Source: Laspinema palackyanum D2a (GTDB lineage Bacteria > Cyanobacteriota > Cyanobacteriia > Cyanobacteriales > Laspinemataceae). Taken from it: 64,000 nucleotides of DNA. The translations under genes were made by a program, and so were the position numbers. The notes under the pieces are model-generated. The model had not been told where the DNA came from, did no database searches, and saw only the letters and a program-made list of their open reading frames with translations. Shown here piece after piece: positions 17,817 through 26,721 of this stretch (the stretch's first letter is position 1; each line of letters opens with the position of its first letter). The stretch spans positions 124,001 through 188,000 of the forward strand of contig JAMXFF010000004.1 of the NCBI GenBank assembly GCA_025370845.1. Direction: 5' to 3'.

Positions 17817-18806
17817 TCAATTTAGAGGCAATCCTCCCGATTCAATCACTCTTTCTACCCAATCCACGATCGCTTGATTGACGAATTCCGGACTTTCATC
17901 ATAAACTACATGACCGGCATCGGGAATTGTTACTAATTGAATGTGAGAATTTAAGTTAGCCAATTGCCTAGCACTCCTAAAGGGAACAATTCGGTCCGCT
18001 TCTCCCCACAGTAATAAAATAGGGAGGGTTAATCCGGGTAACAAATCTTTGAGAATGGGGCTGTATTCCGGATCGCTGCGGGTGAGAGAGAGGCGATAAA
18101 AGACTTGCAATGCTCTTTGATCCCGTGCAGGTTTGGCAAAGAGTTCGACTAATTCATCATCTACCAAGTCAGGATTTTGATAGATTTTTCGCAGAACAAC
18201 CCTTAACAAACCCGGTTGCCGGACGATTTTAAATAGAGGCCATAATAACAGGGGGGATGAGAAAAATTGCTCGATCGCCCTCGCCCAAGCGGGGGGTTGT
18301 CTCGGTTGCGGGTCCGGGAGAGTCAGCATGACTAATCCTTGGGCCATTTGGGGATAGGTGGCGACGGTGTTTAAGGCAATTAATGCTCCTAGAGAATGCC
18401 CGATGACGACAGCGGGTTTCGCAATGAAACTCCGCCAAAAATCATAGACTAATTCCGCCCATAAACTGACGCGATAATTGGCGGAGGCTTTTTCCGAAGC
18501 ACCAAAACCTAAAAAGTCCAGGGCATAAATTGTATGATATTCGCTAATCGGTCTTAAATTGAACCGCCATTGTCCCAAGGAAGAACCGAATCCATGTAGG
18601 AAAATTAAGGGGATGGCATTCCCTTTAGCTTGAGGCGATCGGATATAGGTGTAACGGATTTGATATCCGCGCCAAATCCAATCCCGTTGAGCGCCGAGGG
18701 GGGGTGAGTTGGGGGGTGAGTTGGGTTGCGATCGCATGGTTAGGGTCTGAGTTGGGGGGATGGGGGAGAATTGGGGGACCGCCATCGAGAATTGGGGGAC
18801 CGCCAT
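17817..18806 (-). CDS. Alpha/beta hydrolase
   Basis: A canonical alpha/beta hydrolase: oxyanion loop FLHGFGSSLGQW, nucleophile elbow GHSLG, acid in LLLWGEADRIVPF and histidine in IPDAGHVVYDE, all in the expected order over about 280 residues. Substrate is unknown; the sequence resembles lipase/esterase and MenH-like cyanobacterial hydrolases. The N-terminus is uncertain. The longest frame starts at ATG 18806 inside a tandem repeat and reads MAVPQFS twice; ATG 18737 (MRSQPNS) skips the repeat and may be the ancestral start. It is divergent from the ParA gene. Confidence 0.85.
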   Translation of the reverse strand: MAVPQFSMAVPQFSPIPPTQTLTMRSQPNSPPNSPPLGAQRDWIWRGYQIRYTYIRSPQAKGNAIPLIFLHGFGSSLGQWRFNLRPISEYHTIYALDFLGFGASEKASANYRVSLWAELVYDFWRSFIAKPAVVIGHSLGALIALNTVATYPQMAQGLVMLTLPDPQPRQPPAWARAIEQFFSSPLLLWPLFKIVRQPGLLRVVLRKIYQNPDLVDDELVELFAKPARDQRALQVFYRLSLTRSDPEYSPILKDLLPGLTLPILLLWGEADRIVPFRSARQLANLNSHIQLVTIPDAGHVVYDESPEFVNQAIVDWVERVIESGGLPLN

Positions 18807-18820
18807 CGAGAATTGGGGGA
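18766..18820. repeat. 21-bp tandem repeat at the hydrolase start
   Basis: Two exact 21-bp units (18766-18786 and 18787-18807) are followed by a 13-base partial third. The unit is in frame and adds MAVPQFS to the predicted N-terminus of the hydrolase, so copy number changes which start codon is available. Confidence 0.85.
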
Positions 18821-18933
18821 TGGGAATATTATTCTATGGTTTGCCAATCTGTTACAAACTGTCATGAATTTGGGGCGCGTCAAGGGGTATAGTAAAAACG
18901 ATCGCCTCTTTGCGCTTTTGAGGAATCGTCGTT

Positions 18934-19602
18934 TTGCCAAAACCGTCATCTGCAACCCCCGACCTTCCCGCCACCCGAATCCTTGCAATTATTAATGGCA
19001 AGGGGGGTGTGGGGAAAACCACGACTTCAGTCAATCTCGCTGCTACGTTTGCCGAGCACCAGCGCATCCTCCTCGTGGATGCCGACCCTCAAGCTTCGGC
19101 GACGTGGTGGGTTCAGCGTAGCAAAAAAGGCTTTGCTTTCGATCTGGCGCAGGAGACGGATCCGAGTCTCTTGAGTCAATTACGCCAGGTTCAAGGTTAC
19201 GATTTAATTGTGGTGGATACTCCTCCGGCATTGCGATCGCAGGCGTTAGCGGCGGTGGCGAATGCAGCGGATTATGTCCTCCTGCCGACTCCCCCGGCGC
19301 CGATGGATTTAGCGGCGCTGATTGAAACGGTGCGCGAGGCGATCGTCCCTGTGGCGGTGGCGCATCGGGTGGTTCTGACTCGGGTGGATTCCCGGTCCTT
19401 GGGGGAGGCACTGGAGGCTCAAAACACGCTGATGGAAGAAGGAATCCCCACCTGCCATGCGTTCGTTCGGACTTTTAAAGCACATGAACGGGCGGCCCTT
19501 GATGGGGTGGCGATCGCCCAATGGCGTGGCAAAAATGCCAAAGAAGCTCAGGCGGATTATCGTCGCGTAGCTGATGAATTACAGCGTGATTGGAGAAACT
19601 GA
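18934..19602 (+). CDS. ParA/MinD-family ATPase (positioning type)
   Basis: The 222-residue ATPase has the deviant Walker A KGGVGKTT with its signature lysine, Walker A-prime LLVDADPQASATWW, and a switch region VVDTPPALRS. It lacks the extra N-terminal DNA-binding domain of plasmid ParA, like cargo-positioning ATPases. The start is a TTG at 18934 with GAGGAA upstream; it is the only standard start codon between the in-frame TGA at 18919 and the Walker motif. Its TGA overlaps the next ATG by one base, so the pair is translationally coupled. ParA ATPases form gradients on nucleoid or membrane to space a cargo; which cargo is unknown here. Confidence 0.85.
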   Translation: MPKPSSATPDLPATRILAIINGKGGVGKTTTSVNLAATFAEHQRILLVDADPQASATWWVQRSKKGFAFDLAQETDPSLLSQLRQVQGYDLIVVDTPPALRSQALAAVANAADYVLLPTPPAPMDLAALIETVREAIVPVAVAHRVVLTRVDSRSLGEALEAQNTLMEEGIPTCHAFVRTFKAHERAALDGVAIAQWRGKNAKEAQADYRRVADELQRDWRN

Positions 19603-20312
19603 TGCCTAGAAAAAAAATTGCCGATTTAATCAGAAATGAAGCCCACAAAACAGGGGATTCTGAAGTAGAATTCGCCGAGAATACTCAAGGGGAACCGATT
19701 GAGGAGGCTGGAGAAAATCCGGGTTCGGAGTTACAAGCCACGGTAACTGAGTTACAGACGGCGTTACAAGAAGCTCGCGCAAAAGATGGCGCTCTCGATC
19801 GCACCCTGGCCGAAGTTCAATCGGAATTAGAGCAACATCGTAGTCTGATCCAAAATTTAGAGGGTCAGCTCAATCAAGCCCAGCAGCGGAATGAAGAATT
19901 TGGTCGCCTCAATGCGAATTTGCAGCAGCAATTGCAGGACCAAAAAACTCAGGTGAAACAACTAGAGTCAGAATTAGCCGCAGCGAAAAAACTCGCGGAT
20001 CAGGAAACAAGGGCCCAAACGAAGTTAACGGCTGAGTTGGACCAACAAAAACAAGTCAATCAAAAACTCACGAAAGAGATTGAGCAACTCTCTAAAGTTC
20101 GTGCCGAGTTGGAGGAGACGAAAAAATCGGCCATTCAACTGGCGGCAGCGAATGAAAAAGCCCTGCAAGATTTGACTCAAATTCAACAAATTCAACAAAA
20201 ACAGCCCGCGTCAAACCCGAAAAATTTACCGATGAGAATATCTCGTCCGACGACGGCGGACGAAAATACTTTCCCCCCGTTTTCGACAACGGACCTCACT
20301 TGGATGGATTAA
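19602..20312 (+). CDS. Coiled-coil partner protein of the ParA ATPase
   Basis: The 236-residue protein begins at ATG 19602, overlapping the ParA stop by one base. The first 15 residues are basic (MPRKKIADLIRNEAHK), as in adaptor proteins that stimulate ParA ATPase through a Lys/Arg-rich N-terminus. Residues 45-200 form a long coiled coil rich in Gln, Glu, Leu and Ala. The tail is low-complexity and ends FSTTDLTWMD. No enzymatic motif is visible. By context it is the ParA adaptor linking to a cargo; it faces the chemoreceptor gene across a 48-base gap. Confidence 0.7.
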   Translation: MPRKKIADLIRNEAHKTGDSEVEFAENTQGEPIEEAGENPGSELQATVTELQTALQEARAKDGALDRTLAEVQSELEQHRSLIQNLEGQLNQAQQRNEEFGRLNANLQQQLQDQKTQVKQLESELAAAKKLADQETRAQTKLTAELDQQKQVNQKLTKEIEQLSKVRAELEETKKSAIQLAAANEKALQDLTQIQQIQQKQPASNPKNLPMRISRPTTADENTFPPFSTTDLTWMD

Positions 20313-20360
20313 TCCCAAGGAGCTCTCGCCCCTTGGGTGACCCCCGAGGGATAACATTCC

Positions 20361-22067
20361 TCAATCTGAAGTTTTAATCATATCGATCGCCGCCACCAGT
20401 TGTTGAATGGCAACCGCTTGTTCATGGGTGGCGAAGGAAATTTCCTGAGCACTGGTGGTCACTGCGTCGATCGCATTCAGCACTCCGGTTAGGGAAACGG
20501 AGGTTTCTTGAACGATTTCAAAATTGACCTGCACCGTTTTTGTTCCTTCTTGAGTGGCCTTGGATGTGGCAACAACTGAGCTTTGAATATCTCCTAATAA
20601 GATATTAATTTTATCGGCACTTTGGCGAGAGCGATCGGCGAGTTTGCGAATTTCTGTAGCAATCACGGAAAACCCTTTTCCGCGATCGCCGGCACGAACT
20701 GCCTCCACTGCGGCATTGAGGGCTAACATATTGGTTTGATCCGCCAAACTCCCCACTAGGGAGGCGATCGTCCCAATCTGACGCGCACCTTCGTGGAGAT
20801 GGTCAATTTGGAGGGCGATCGCTTCTACATTCTCTTTGAGGGTGGTCATTCCCTCCAGGGTGCGATCGACTGATCGCGTTCCTCCCGTGGCGATCGTTTG
20901 CGCTTCTTGAACCCCAAAATTCGCCGTCGCACAGGCATCGGCAACTTGTCGCGAAGATGCCTTTAATTCATTCATTTGCTGTAACGCCTCCTCGACTGCC
21001 TCCCGTTGACGTTGTTCGGTTTGCAATGCAGCAGTTTTTGCCTGTAATAAAACCGATTTTTCCTGGATTTGTTGTTCCAACTCATCGGTTTGCACGATCG
21101 CTTTATCCGTCAGAGGACGAAGCAAGATCACCATTCCTCCCGTTCCCAACAGCGTCAAAAGGGCAATGGCCATCCCGGTATCGAAAATCTGTTTCTGTAC
21201 AGGTTGATAGAGTTCCTGACGATCCATTTTCACCGCTAATCCCCAATTGGCAATGGCGATCGGATTAAAAGCAATTACTTCAGGAATAGTGCTCGTGCTG
21301 TCAGATTGCATCATTCCCGCTTCTCCCGCTACCGACCTTTCAATAGCATTTTCCACCGTCCTAGAGATGCGATTATCGTTATTTCTGTGTTCAAAAAAAA
21401 GTTCGACTCTGCCATCGGTAACCCTTCCTAAAATAATCTCCCCCGTTGCTCCCAACCCTGAATGATTTTGAACGATTCGTTCTAATCGAGGGACTTTGAA
21501 CAACACCAAATCTCTACCGAGCACTTGGGCAGTCTCGTTGTTGATCAGCGTTCCTACAATTAAATAGGAAATTCCGGCGATCTCGACTGGACCTATAAAC
21601 ACCGATTGGTTCCCTGCCGATGGCATGATTTGCCAAAATTCCTCGGGAATCGCTAATCCAATCTGAGTCACGGGTTGCCCATTTCTATCGAAGCGGATGA
21701 TCCCTTCAATCTCCTCTGATTGATTGAGGGCATCGTTTAAAATATCGGTCGAAACCCGGACTAATTCATTTCGTTGAACTTGCCCTTGATTAAACGCCGC
21801 TAACTGATTCCGCGCCCGGGTGCGACTGGCAATCTGGCCGCCAATATCCTGAGTTCTTAAGAGGAATTCTTCGATCGCCAGGGTGCGAGTTTGGGCCGCA
21901 AATTCCAAATTGCGTTCCTCTGCTTGTTTGAGTCGTTGCGACAGGGGCATAATACTGGCGATCGCCACACTTGCACCAATCGCTATTGCTCCCAAGGCCG
22001 AATAAATCAGCAATCTGCTCTGTAACTGCAAAGCAGAGTTTTGCTGGACTGGATCAGTCTTCGCCAT
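20361..22067 (-). CDS. Methyl-accepting chemotaxis protein with periplasmic Cache-like domain
   Basis: The protein has a first membrane span at about 20-40, a periplasmic domain of about 260 residues that looks Cache-like, and a second span (GMAIALLTLLGTGGMVILL) near 310. A coiled linker and the signalling domain follow. The conserved hairpin QTNMLALNAAVEAVRAGDRG KG is present, so it should couple to CheW/CheA. No HAMP domain is obvious. ATG 22067 (MAKTDPV) has AGGGGGTG just upstream and is preferred over ATG 22109 or GTG 22127. In gliding filaments such receptors steer movement. The signal sensed is unknown. It converges with the ParA/coiled-coil pair. Confidence 0.85.
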   Translation of the reverse strand: MAKTDPVQQNSALQLQSRLLIYSALGAIAIGASVAIASIMPLSQRLKQAEERNLEFAAQTRTLAIEEFLLRTQDIGGQIASRTRARNQLAAFNQGQVQRNELVRVSTDILNDALNQSEEIEGIIRFDRNGQPVTQIGLAIPEEFWQIMPSAGNQSVFIGPVEIAGISYLIVGTLINNETAQVLGRDLVLFKVPRLERIVQNHSGLGATGEIILGRVTDGRVELFFEHRNNDNRISRTVENAIERSVAGEAGMMQSDSTSTIPEVIAFNPIAIANWGLAVKMDRQELYQPVQKQIFDTGMAIALLTLLGTGGMVILLRPLTDKAIVQTDELEQQIQEKSVLLQAKTAALQTEQRQREAVEEALQQMNELKASSRQVADACATANFGVQEAQTIATGGTRSVDRTLEGMTTLKENVEAIALQIDHLHEGARQIGTIASLVGSLADQTNMLALNAAVEAVRAGDRGKGFSVIATEIRKLADRSRQSADKINILLGDIQSSVVATSKATQEGTKTVQVNFEIVQETSVSLTGVLNAIDAVTTSAQEISFATHEQAVAIQQLVAAIDMIKTSD

Positions 22068-22588
22068 TGTCACCCCCTGCTCTAAGTTCTCTGCGAAGTA
22101 GATGGACATCAGTAACTTAACTCCCACCGAACTGTAGAAAAAGCTCTCATTCCCACCTTAGCGGTAATACCCGCATTTTTGTGAAGGATCACAAGTCGGA
22201 TTCAGGATGCTGCCCTAATTCTCGGTGTTTTTCTCCCCTATTTTATCATCAAAAATTTAGTTTTTTGGGGTGCGGAATTAATCGATAAATCGGGTCACTC
22301 CCTCTAGGATAAGCATCTTAATCCACAATCCGTGCTATCCCAGAACCCCAATTTACGCCAAATGTTAAAGGGGCCGGGGAGGGCAATCCCCAGACCCCTT
22401 TGTAAAATATATGCGTTAGTTCAGTAAATTTAACCCGATTGACTAAATCGGTCCGTGTAAACACCTGTTTTTTGGGTAAATCTTCAGGATAATTAAAACA
22501 TGACAGGGGACGGACCTTGGTTATTTGAGTTGGAATCTCTGCTTTTAATAGCCAGACTTTCCCCGGGGACTTTTGCTGGATGAGGTTT
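22068..22588. other. Intergenic region with GC-rich hairpin
   Basis: These 520 bases precede the chemoreceptor and follow the LRR gene. An imperfect hairpin pairs AAAGGGG (22367-22373) with CCCCTTT (22395-22401) and GGGGA with TCCCC inside. It has no clear U-run, so terminator function is doubtful. No gene is seen. Confidence 0.4.
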
Positions 22589-23731
22589 TTAAAACCGACA
22601 AGCTGACTCAGGAATAATCGGGCATACTTTCTGACGAATCGGATTCCTTCGCGCTTCTATTTGCGTTAAATTGGGGAGCGGCTGTAATGGACTCAAGTCG
22701 GAAATCTCATTGCTGCTTAAGTTAACTTCAGTTAAACGATTCAGAGTAGATAGAGGGGTAATGTCCGAGATTTGATTGACACTGAGGAACAGGATGGTTA
22801 AGTTGGTTAAAGTCTCCAAAGAAGTGATATCAGAGATTTGATTTCCACTTAAAAATAAAATCTGTAAATTCGTAAGAGAACTGAGGGGACTGAGATTAGA
22901 GAGGGCATTGCTACTCAAAAACAGTTCCGATAGGTTGGTCAGGGAAGTTAGGGGAGTACCATCGGCAATTTGATTAAAGTCTAAAGACAGTCTCCTTAAT
23001 TGCTGTAATGACCTTAATGAATTGATGTCTGAAATTTGATTCCGTCCTAGAAATAGGGTGTCCAGTTGGGTTAAAGACTGCAAGGGGGTGAGGTCTGTAA
23101 TCCGATTGTCATACAAATCCAGGGTTAACAACTGGGTTAAGGACGAAAGCGGACGCAGATCAGAAATTTGATTGTCACTTAAATAAAGATAAGTGAGTTG
23201 GGTCAGGGAGGCAAGGGGGCTAATATCGGAGATTTGATTGCGACTGAGGTAGAGCAATGTGAGTTGTGTCAGGGAGGCAATGGGTCTGAGATCGGAGATT
23301 TGGCGATTACTAAAGGGGAGGACTTGCCGTCGAGAAAGAATGGAGGAGGCCCGATCGCACTCGGAGGTTCCCGCTTCTGCTAATAAAGCATCTACGGTTT
23401 TTTGGGGTTCTGGCGTCAGAGTGTCTCGATTCTCACACCACTGGGAAAAGGTTGTATAGTTTTCTAAGCGGTTGGATTGAGCAACTGCCGGAAATCTTCC
23501 CGCTATGACTCCAGTCAGGGAAAGCAAAAGCACGAGGGCGATCGCACCGGGAACGGCCCTTCCCTGCCCCGATTTCCCTGGGTATTCTCCGTTTTGATGT
23601 TTCGGGTCAGAACAGGAACTCAAACGGTTAGGGCGGGGCATTCTCGCCTCCCCACAGGCGATCGCTACTCTTGATGCCGATCGCGTGAATTTCATCGGAA
23701 TCGATCCGGTAGATAAACTTAGTTTGAGCAT
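22589..23731 (-). CDS. Secreted or membrane-anchored leucine-rich repeat protein
   Basis: The 380-residue protein has a basic N-terminal stretch, a hydrophobic segment near 62-88 (GAIALVLLLSLTGVIAG) that could be a late signal anchor, and a short Cys-containing cap. It then has about ten 22-residue LRRs (about 145-355) of the internalin-like type, LTxLxxLxLxxNQISDIxPL. The C-terminus has a Cys pair in KVCPIIPESACRF, likely a disulfide cap. Such LRRs form a curved protein-binding surface; the partner is unknown. ATG 23731 has GGGAG six bases upstream. An internal ATG (MKFTRS) is an alternative start. Confidence 0.85.
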   Translation of the reverse strand: MLKLSLSTGSIPMKFTRSASRVAIACGEARMPRPNRLSSCSDPKHQNGEYPGKSGQGRAVPGAIALVLLLSLTGVIAGRFPAVAQSNRLENYTTFSQWCENRDTLTPEPQKTVDALLAEAGTSECDRASSILSRRQVLPFSNRQISDLRPIASLTQLTLLYLSRNQISDISPLASLTQLTYLYLSDNQISDLRPLSSLTQLLTLDLYDNRITDLTPLQSLTQLDTLFLGRNQISDINSLRSLQQLRRLSLDFNQIADGTPLTSLTNLSELFLSSNALSNLSPLSSLTNLQILFLSGNQISDITSLETLTNLTILFLSVNQISDITPLSTLNRLTEVNLSSNEISDLSPLQPLPNLTQIEARRNPIRQKVCPIIPESACRF

Positions 23732-24544
23732 CTTTCTCTCCCAATGTATTAGATAAGCATTTATCGCTCAGAACTTCCGCATTACCTCGCTCAAGAGGTC
23801 TTTTTCATCATAGAAACGGCTCATCTCGGGTGACATCCCCCTCAAGAAGGTCAGTCCTCTCTATTTAGATGAAAAAGAGAACTCTTCAGTTGCCGATCGC
23901 CCCCGCTGTTTTCCCCGGATTTAAGAGAGGCAGTCACCCCCTTGATCCAGGGGTGACGACAACTGCCTTCGTCCCTCCTCACCGGCTTTTCGAGTATTTT
24001 GGCTCATGGAGAGAGAGTCGGGGGGCCTTTGGGGTGCAATCGGGGCGATCGCCTGAATCGCCTGGGGAGGGACAACATTTAAGTGACCTTACAATAGTTT
24101 TCTTCGGTTAAAAAATGATTAAGATTTATAACTGTAAAAATGGGTGATGGGATTGAGGGGTGAGATACCTCACTCTATAATTTAGTTTTTGCTGAACAAA
24201 ACCACCCTTTTAATCAAGTTTTAAAGGGGTAAGTCCAGTTAAATATGAAGAGCCACCCGTGATTCTACGCAGGCCCACTTAGAGAATCATCAACCATACA
24301 GGGCAAGGCTTATTTTATTTTTTCGATAAAATTTAATCCAGTCTGCCGGAATTTATGTAAAAGATTAGGGAAATTTACTGAAGCGCCAAAACCTTCCCCA
24401 AATTAGGATAAAAGAGGATAAAATTTTACCCCCGAAATTAAACGAAAATCTGACAAAAACTTCCCCTTTGTAAGGAACATTTCAAATGGCGATGAGTCCT
24501 AAATTTTTGAGAATGATATTTTTATGAATAATCCGGAGTAGATT
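23732..24544. other. Long intergenic region
   Basis: Over 800 bases hold no convincing gene. An 11-bp inverted repeat (TCTTTTTCATC at 23799-23809 with GATGAAAAAGA at 23868-23878) spans 80 bases. The plus-strand frame 23869-24111 starts inside the repeat and lacks a ribosome site or coding character. Confidence 0.4.
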
Positions 24545-24895
24545 GTGATTACTCTGAACTTGGTGCATCCTACGCAAACCGCCCCCTCCCAAAGCTGGGA
24601 CTTTCAGGACGAAGACGTGATTCGGATTGGGCGATCGCCAGATAATCACGTCGTTCTCTATAGTGCAGTGGTCTCCCGCCACCATGTCGAACTACATCGG
24701 ATTGGCTGCAACTGGAAAATCGTCAACTTAGGGACTAATGGTACTTATGTGAACGATAGCCCGATTATCCAATCCCCCCTGATTGATGGGATGATCCTGC
24801 GCCTAGCACGTTCCGGTCCCCAAATTCAAATCCAAAAAAAAGCCCGAGAATTTGAAAATGTGCGAAAGCATCGCCAGGGATTGATGGCGGGGTAA
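24545..24895 (+). CDS. Single FHA-domain protein
   Basis: The 116-residue protein is almost entirely one FHA domain. It shows the phosphothreonine-binding signature: IRIGRSPDNHVVL, VSRHHVEL and IVNLGTNGTYVN. The short C-terminus is basic. It starts at GTG 24545 with GGAG seven bases upstream. FHA domains bind pThr, so a Ser/Thr kinase is a likely partner; the nearest in the window is 12.5 kb away. It is convergent with the oxidase gene. Confidence 0.9.
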   Translation: MITLNLVHPTQTAPSQSWDFQDEDVIRIGRSPDNHVVLYSAVVSRHHVELHRIGCNWKIVNLGTNGTYVNDSPIIQSPLIDGMILRLARSGPQIQIQKKAREFENVRKHRQGLMAG

Positions 24896-24924
24896 CTCCC
24901 CATCAATCCCGCTGAATTCAAAGG

Positions 24925-26031
24925 TCAACTCCCGGCGATCGCCTGTCGAATTTCCAATGCGGTGGCAGGGGCAAGAAGCACACCGTTACGATAATGTCCA
25001 GTAGCCAATAACACATTCTCAAATCCCGCTAAGGGACCGATAATGGGCGCGGGTTGTCCTTCCGGACGGGGGCGCAATCCGGACCAAGTTCTCACAATCT
25101 CCCCAAGGGCTAAATCGGGACACAATGCGATCGCCCGTTCCAACACTTGCTTAAGCAAAGCTGGATCTCCCTCCATCGGGTCGCCTTCCCCGGTAAATTC
25201 TACCGTAGCCCCCACCCAATAATCCGTAACAGGGTAATCACCGCCTTGACTGGGGACAATATGAACATCATCCCCGGTAATCACAGGTTGGAACTCGCCA
25301 TTTCCCATCGGATTCGGCAACCGCAGTTGTAGTGCTTGTCCCAAAACCGGGCGAATCTCTACGGGCGACTCCAGTCCAGCAGTCAGCGGTGTGGAACCCA
25401 ATCCGGCCGCCATTACCAGCCAATCTACCTCAAGATTGCCCTGAGTTGTTTCTAGGCGATCGCACCGTTTCCCCGCCTCCGTTTCCAGATAATTAATCCA
25501 TTCAACCCTCTCCCCAAATCTAAACCTCACCCCGTTCCCTTGGGCTCCCGTGACTAAAGCGCGAGTCAAGACAACCGGATCAACCTGTCCATCTTGGGGA
25601 GAATGAACCGCCCCCACAATTTCCATCGTTCCCAATTGCGGATAGCGTCGCCTCACTTCCTGGGGTTCTAAAAGGTTGAGTTGCCAGCCTTGAGTTCTAC
25701 GAGTGGCTGCCAGTTTCTCCCATTGTGCCATATCTTCCCCGGGAAAACAGAGCATGAGAATCCCTTGCCGGTTAAAGGAAATGGGCGCAACGGCCTCTAA
25801 TTCAGGAATCAGGCTGTGATAGCGCAAAATACTTTGTTCCCGTAACCGCCACAATCGGCCTTTGACTTTATGGCTGATAATTCCCATCAGTACCCCTAAA
25901 GCCGCTTGGGTCGAACCTTGGGCCGGTTCATGGCAGTCAATTACGGTAATTTCTAAATTTGGGACTAAGCTCAGTTCATAGGCGATCGCCGCCCCTACAA
26001 CACCGCATCCAATGATCGCAACCCGGGCCAT
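24925..26031 (-). CDS. thiO: FAD-dependent glycine oxidase-like (ThiO/DAO family)
   Basis: The 368-residue protein opens with the FAD-binding GxGxxG of the DAO family (IIGCGVVGAAIAYELS), followed by the second FAD contact around GSTQAALG. The C-terminus has GLRPRPEGQPAPIIGP and LATGHYRNGVLLAPA, typical of ThiO glycine oxidases. ThiO makes the imine used for thiamine thiazole synthesis. The family is well supported; the exact substrate is inferred and another D-amino acid or sarcosine oxidase is possible. There is no fused ThiG domain, unlike some cyanobacterial ThiO proteins (recall). It converges with the FHA gene. Confidence 0.75.
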   Translation of the reverse strand: MARVAIIGCGVVGAAIAYELSLVPNLEITVIDCHEPAQGSTQAALGVLMGIISHKVKGRLWRLREQSILRYHSLIPELEAVAPISFNRQGILMLCFPGEDMAQWEKLAATRRTQGWQLNLLEPQEVRRRYPQLGTMEIVGAVHSPQDGQVDPVVLTRALVTGAQGNGVRFRFGERVEWINYLETEAGKRCDRLETTQGNLEVDWLVMAAGLGSTPLTAGLESPVEIRPVLGQALQLRLPNPMGNGEFQPVITGDDVHIVPSQGGDYPVTDYWVGATVEFTGEGDPMEGDPALLKQVLERAIALCPDLALGEIVRTWSGLRPRPEGQPAPIIGPLAGFENVLLATGHYRNGVLLAPATALEIRQAIAGS

Positions 26032-26156
26032 ATTTTAACTCTCAACCTCTCCCCTGGCTTCAGAAAAAGGGGATCAAAATAACAAATCAAGATAGGGTGA
26101 AAAATGGCAAAATTTCCCATTCCCACCCTATCGTTCATAATTTAACCGCAGTCAAT

Positions 26157-26600
26157 TTATCCCTTGGGAATCAGACTCAAGAAGGCGTCAAAATCTTTAA
26201 TCGCTTCTGCGTAGTTCTGGACGGCCAGAGAATAGTTACCTGCATCCGCTGCCGCATCGATCGTCTCGAAATGGACAAATAAATCTTGAGCCGTTTGACT
26301 CGCAGTTTTTTGGGCTTTGCCGCTGAGATTGCGGGAAACGTAGCCGATATCGCGACGTAAGGCACCCAGAGGTCCGTGAATAAATGTCCCCACATTCACC
26401 CAATCCCGATTGACGATGAACTGTTCGAGTTCATCCATGCGATCGCGCAGTTTCAGCACATTTCCTTCATACTGCTTGACGATTTCTAACTGAGTGGGCG
26501 AGTAGGCAGGGGGTTTGGCCGCTTGCGGCGAACCGCAGCTGACCAAACATACCATCACCAAAGCCAAAATAGAAGCGAGAATTGAACGATAACGTCTCAT
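26157..26600 (-). CDS. psbQ: Photosystem II lipoprotein PsbQ (CyanoQ)
   Basis: The roughly 147-residue protein has a lipoprotein signal peptide with lipobox LVSC, then a Pro-rich linker (PPAYSPTQLE) and a four-helix bundle with PsbQ landmarks: LRDRMDELEQFIVNRDWVNV, FIHGPLGALRRDI and a terminal IKDFDAFLSLIP. CyanoQ is anchored to the lumenal face of the thylakoid and stabilises the oxygen-evolving side of photosystem II. ATG 26600 (MRRYRS) gives a normal signal peptide; longer starts do not. The gene is monocistronic. Confidence 0.92.
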   Translation of the reverse strand: MRRYRSILASILALVMVCLVSCGSPQAAKPPAYSPTQLEIVKQYEGNVLKLRDRMDELEQFIVNRDWVNVGTFIHGPLGALRRDIGYVSRNLSGKAQKTASQTAQDLFVHFETIDAAADAGNYSLAVQNYAEAIKDFDAFLSLIPKG

Positions 26601-26721
26601 AGCCAGTTTTTTGCCTTGCACTAAAATGATCTTCACCAAAATATATCAAGATTGGGTACGGCGATCGAGGGGTGATGATTCTGTGAACCCTGTGCGATCG
26701 CCCCAAAGTCCATATCCCCGG

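Noticed and set aside
18934-20312. Assignment of the ParA pair as McdAB carboxysome positioning
   Set aside because: No carboxysome genes are nearby, and the signature Walker lysine is present, unlike the classic cyanobacterial McdA as I recall it.
23869-24111. 80-codon plus-strand frame
   Set aside because: No ribosome site, begins inside an inverted repeat, and composition looks non-coding.
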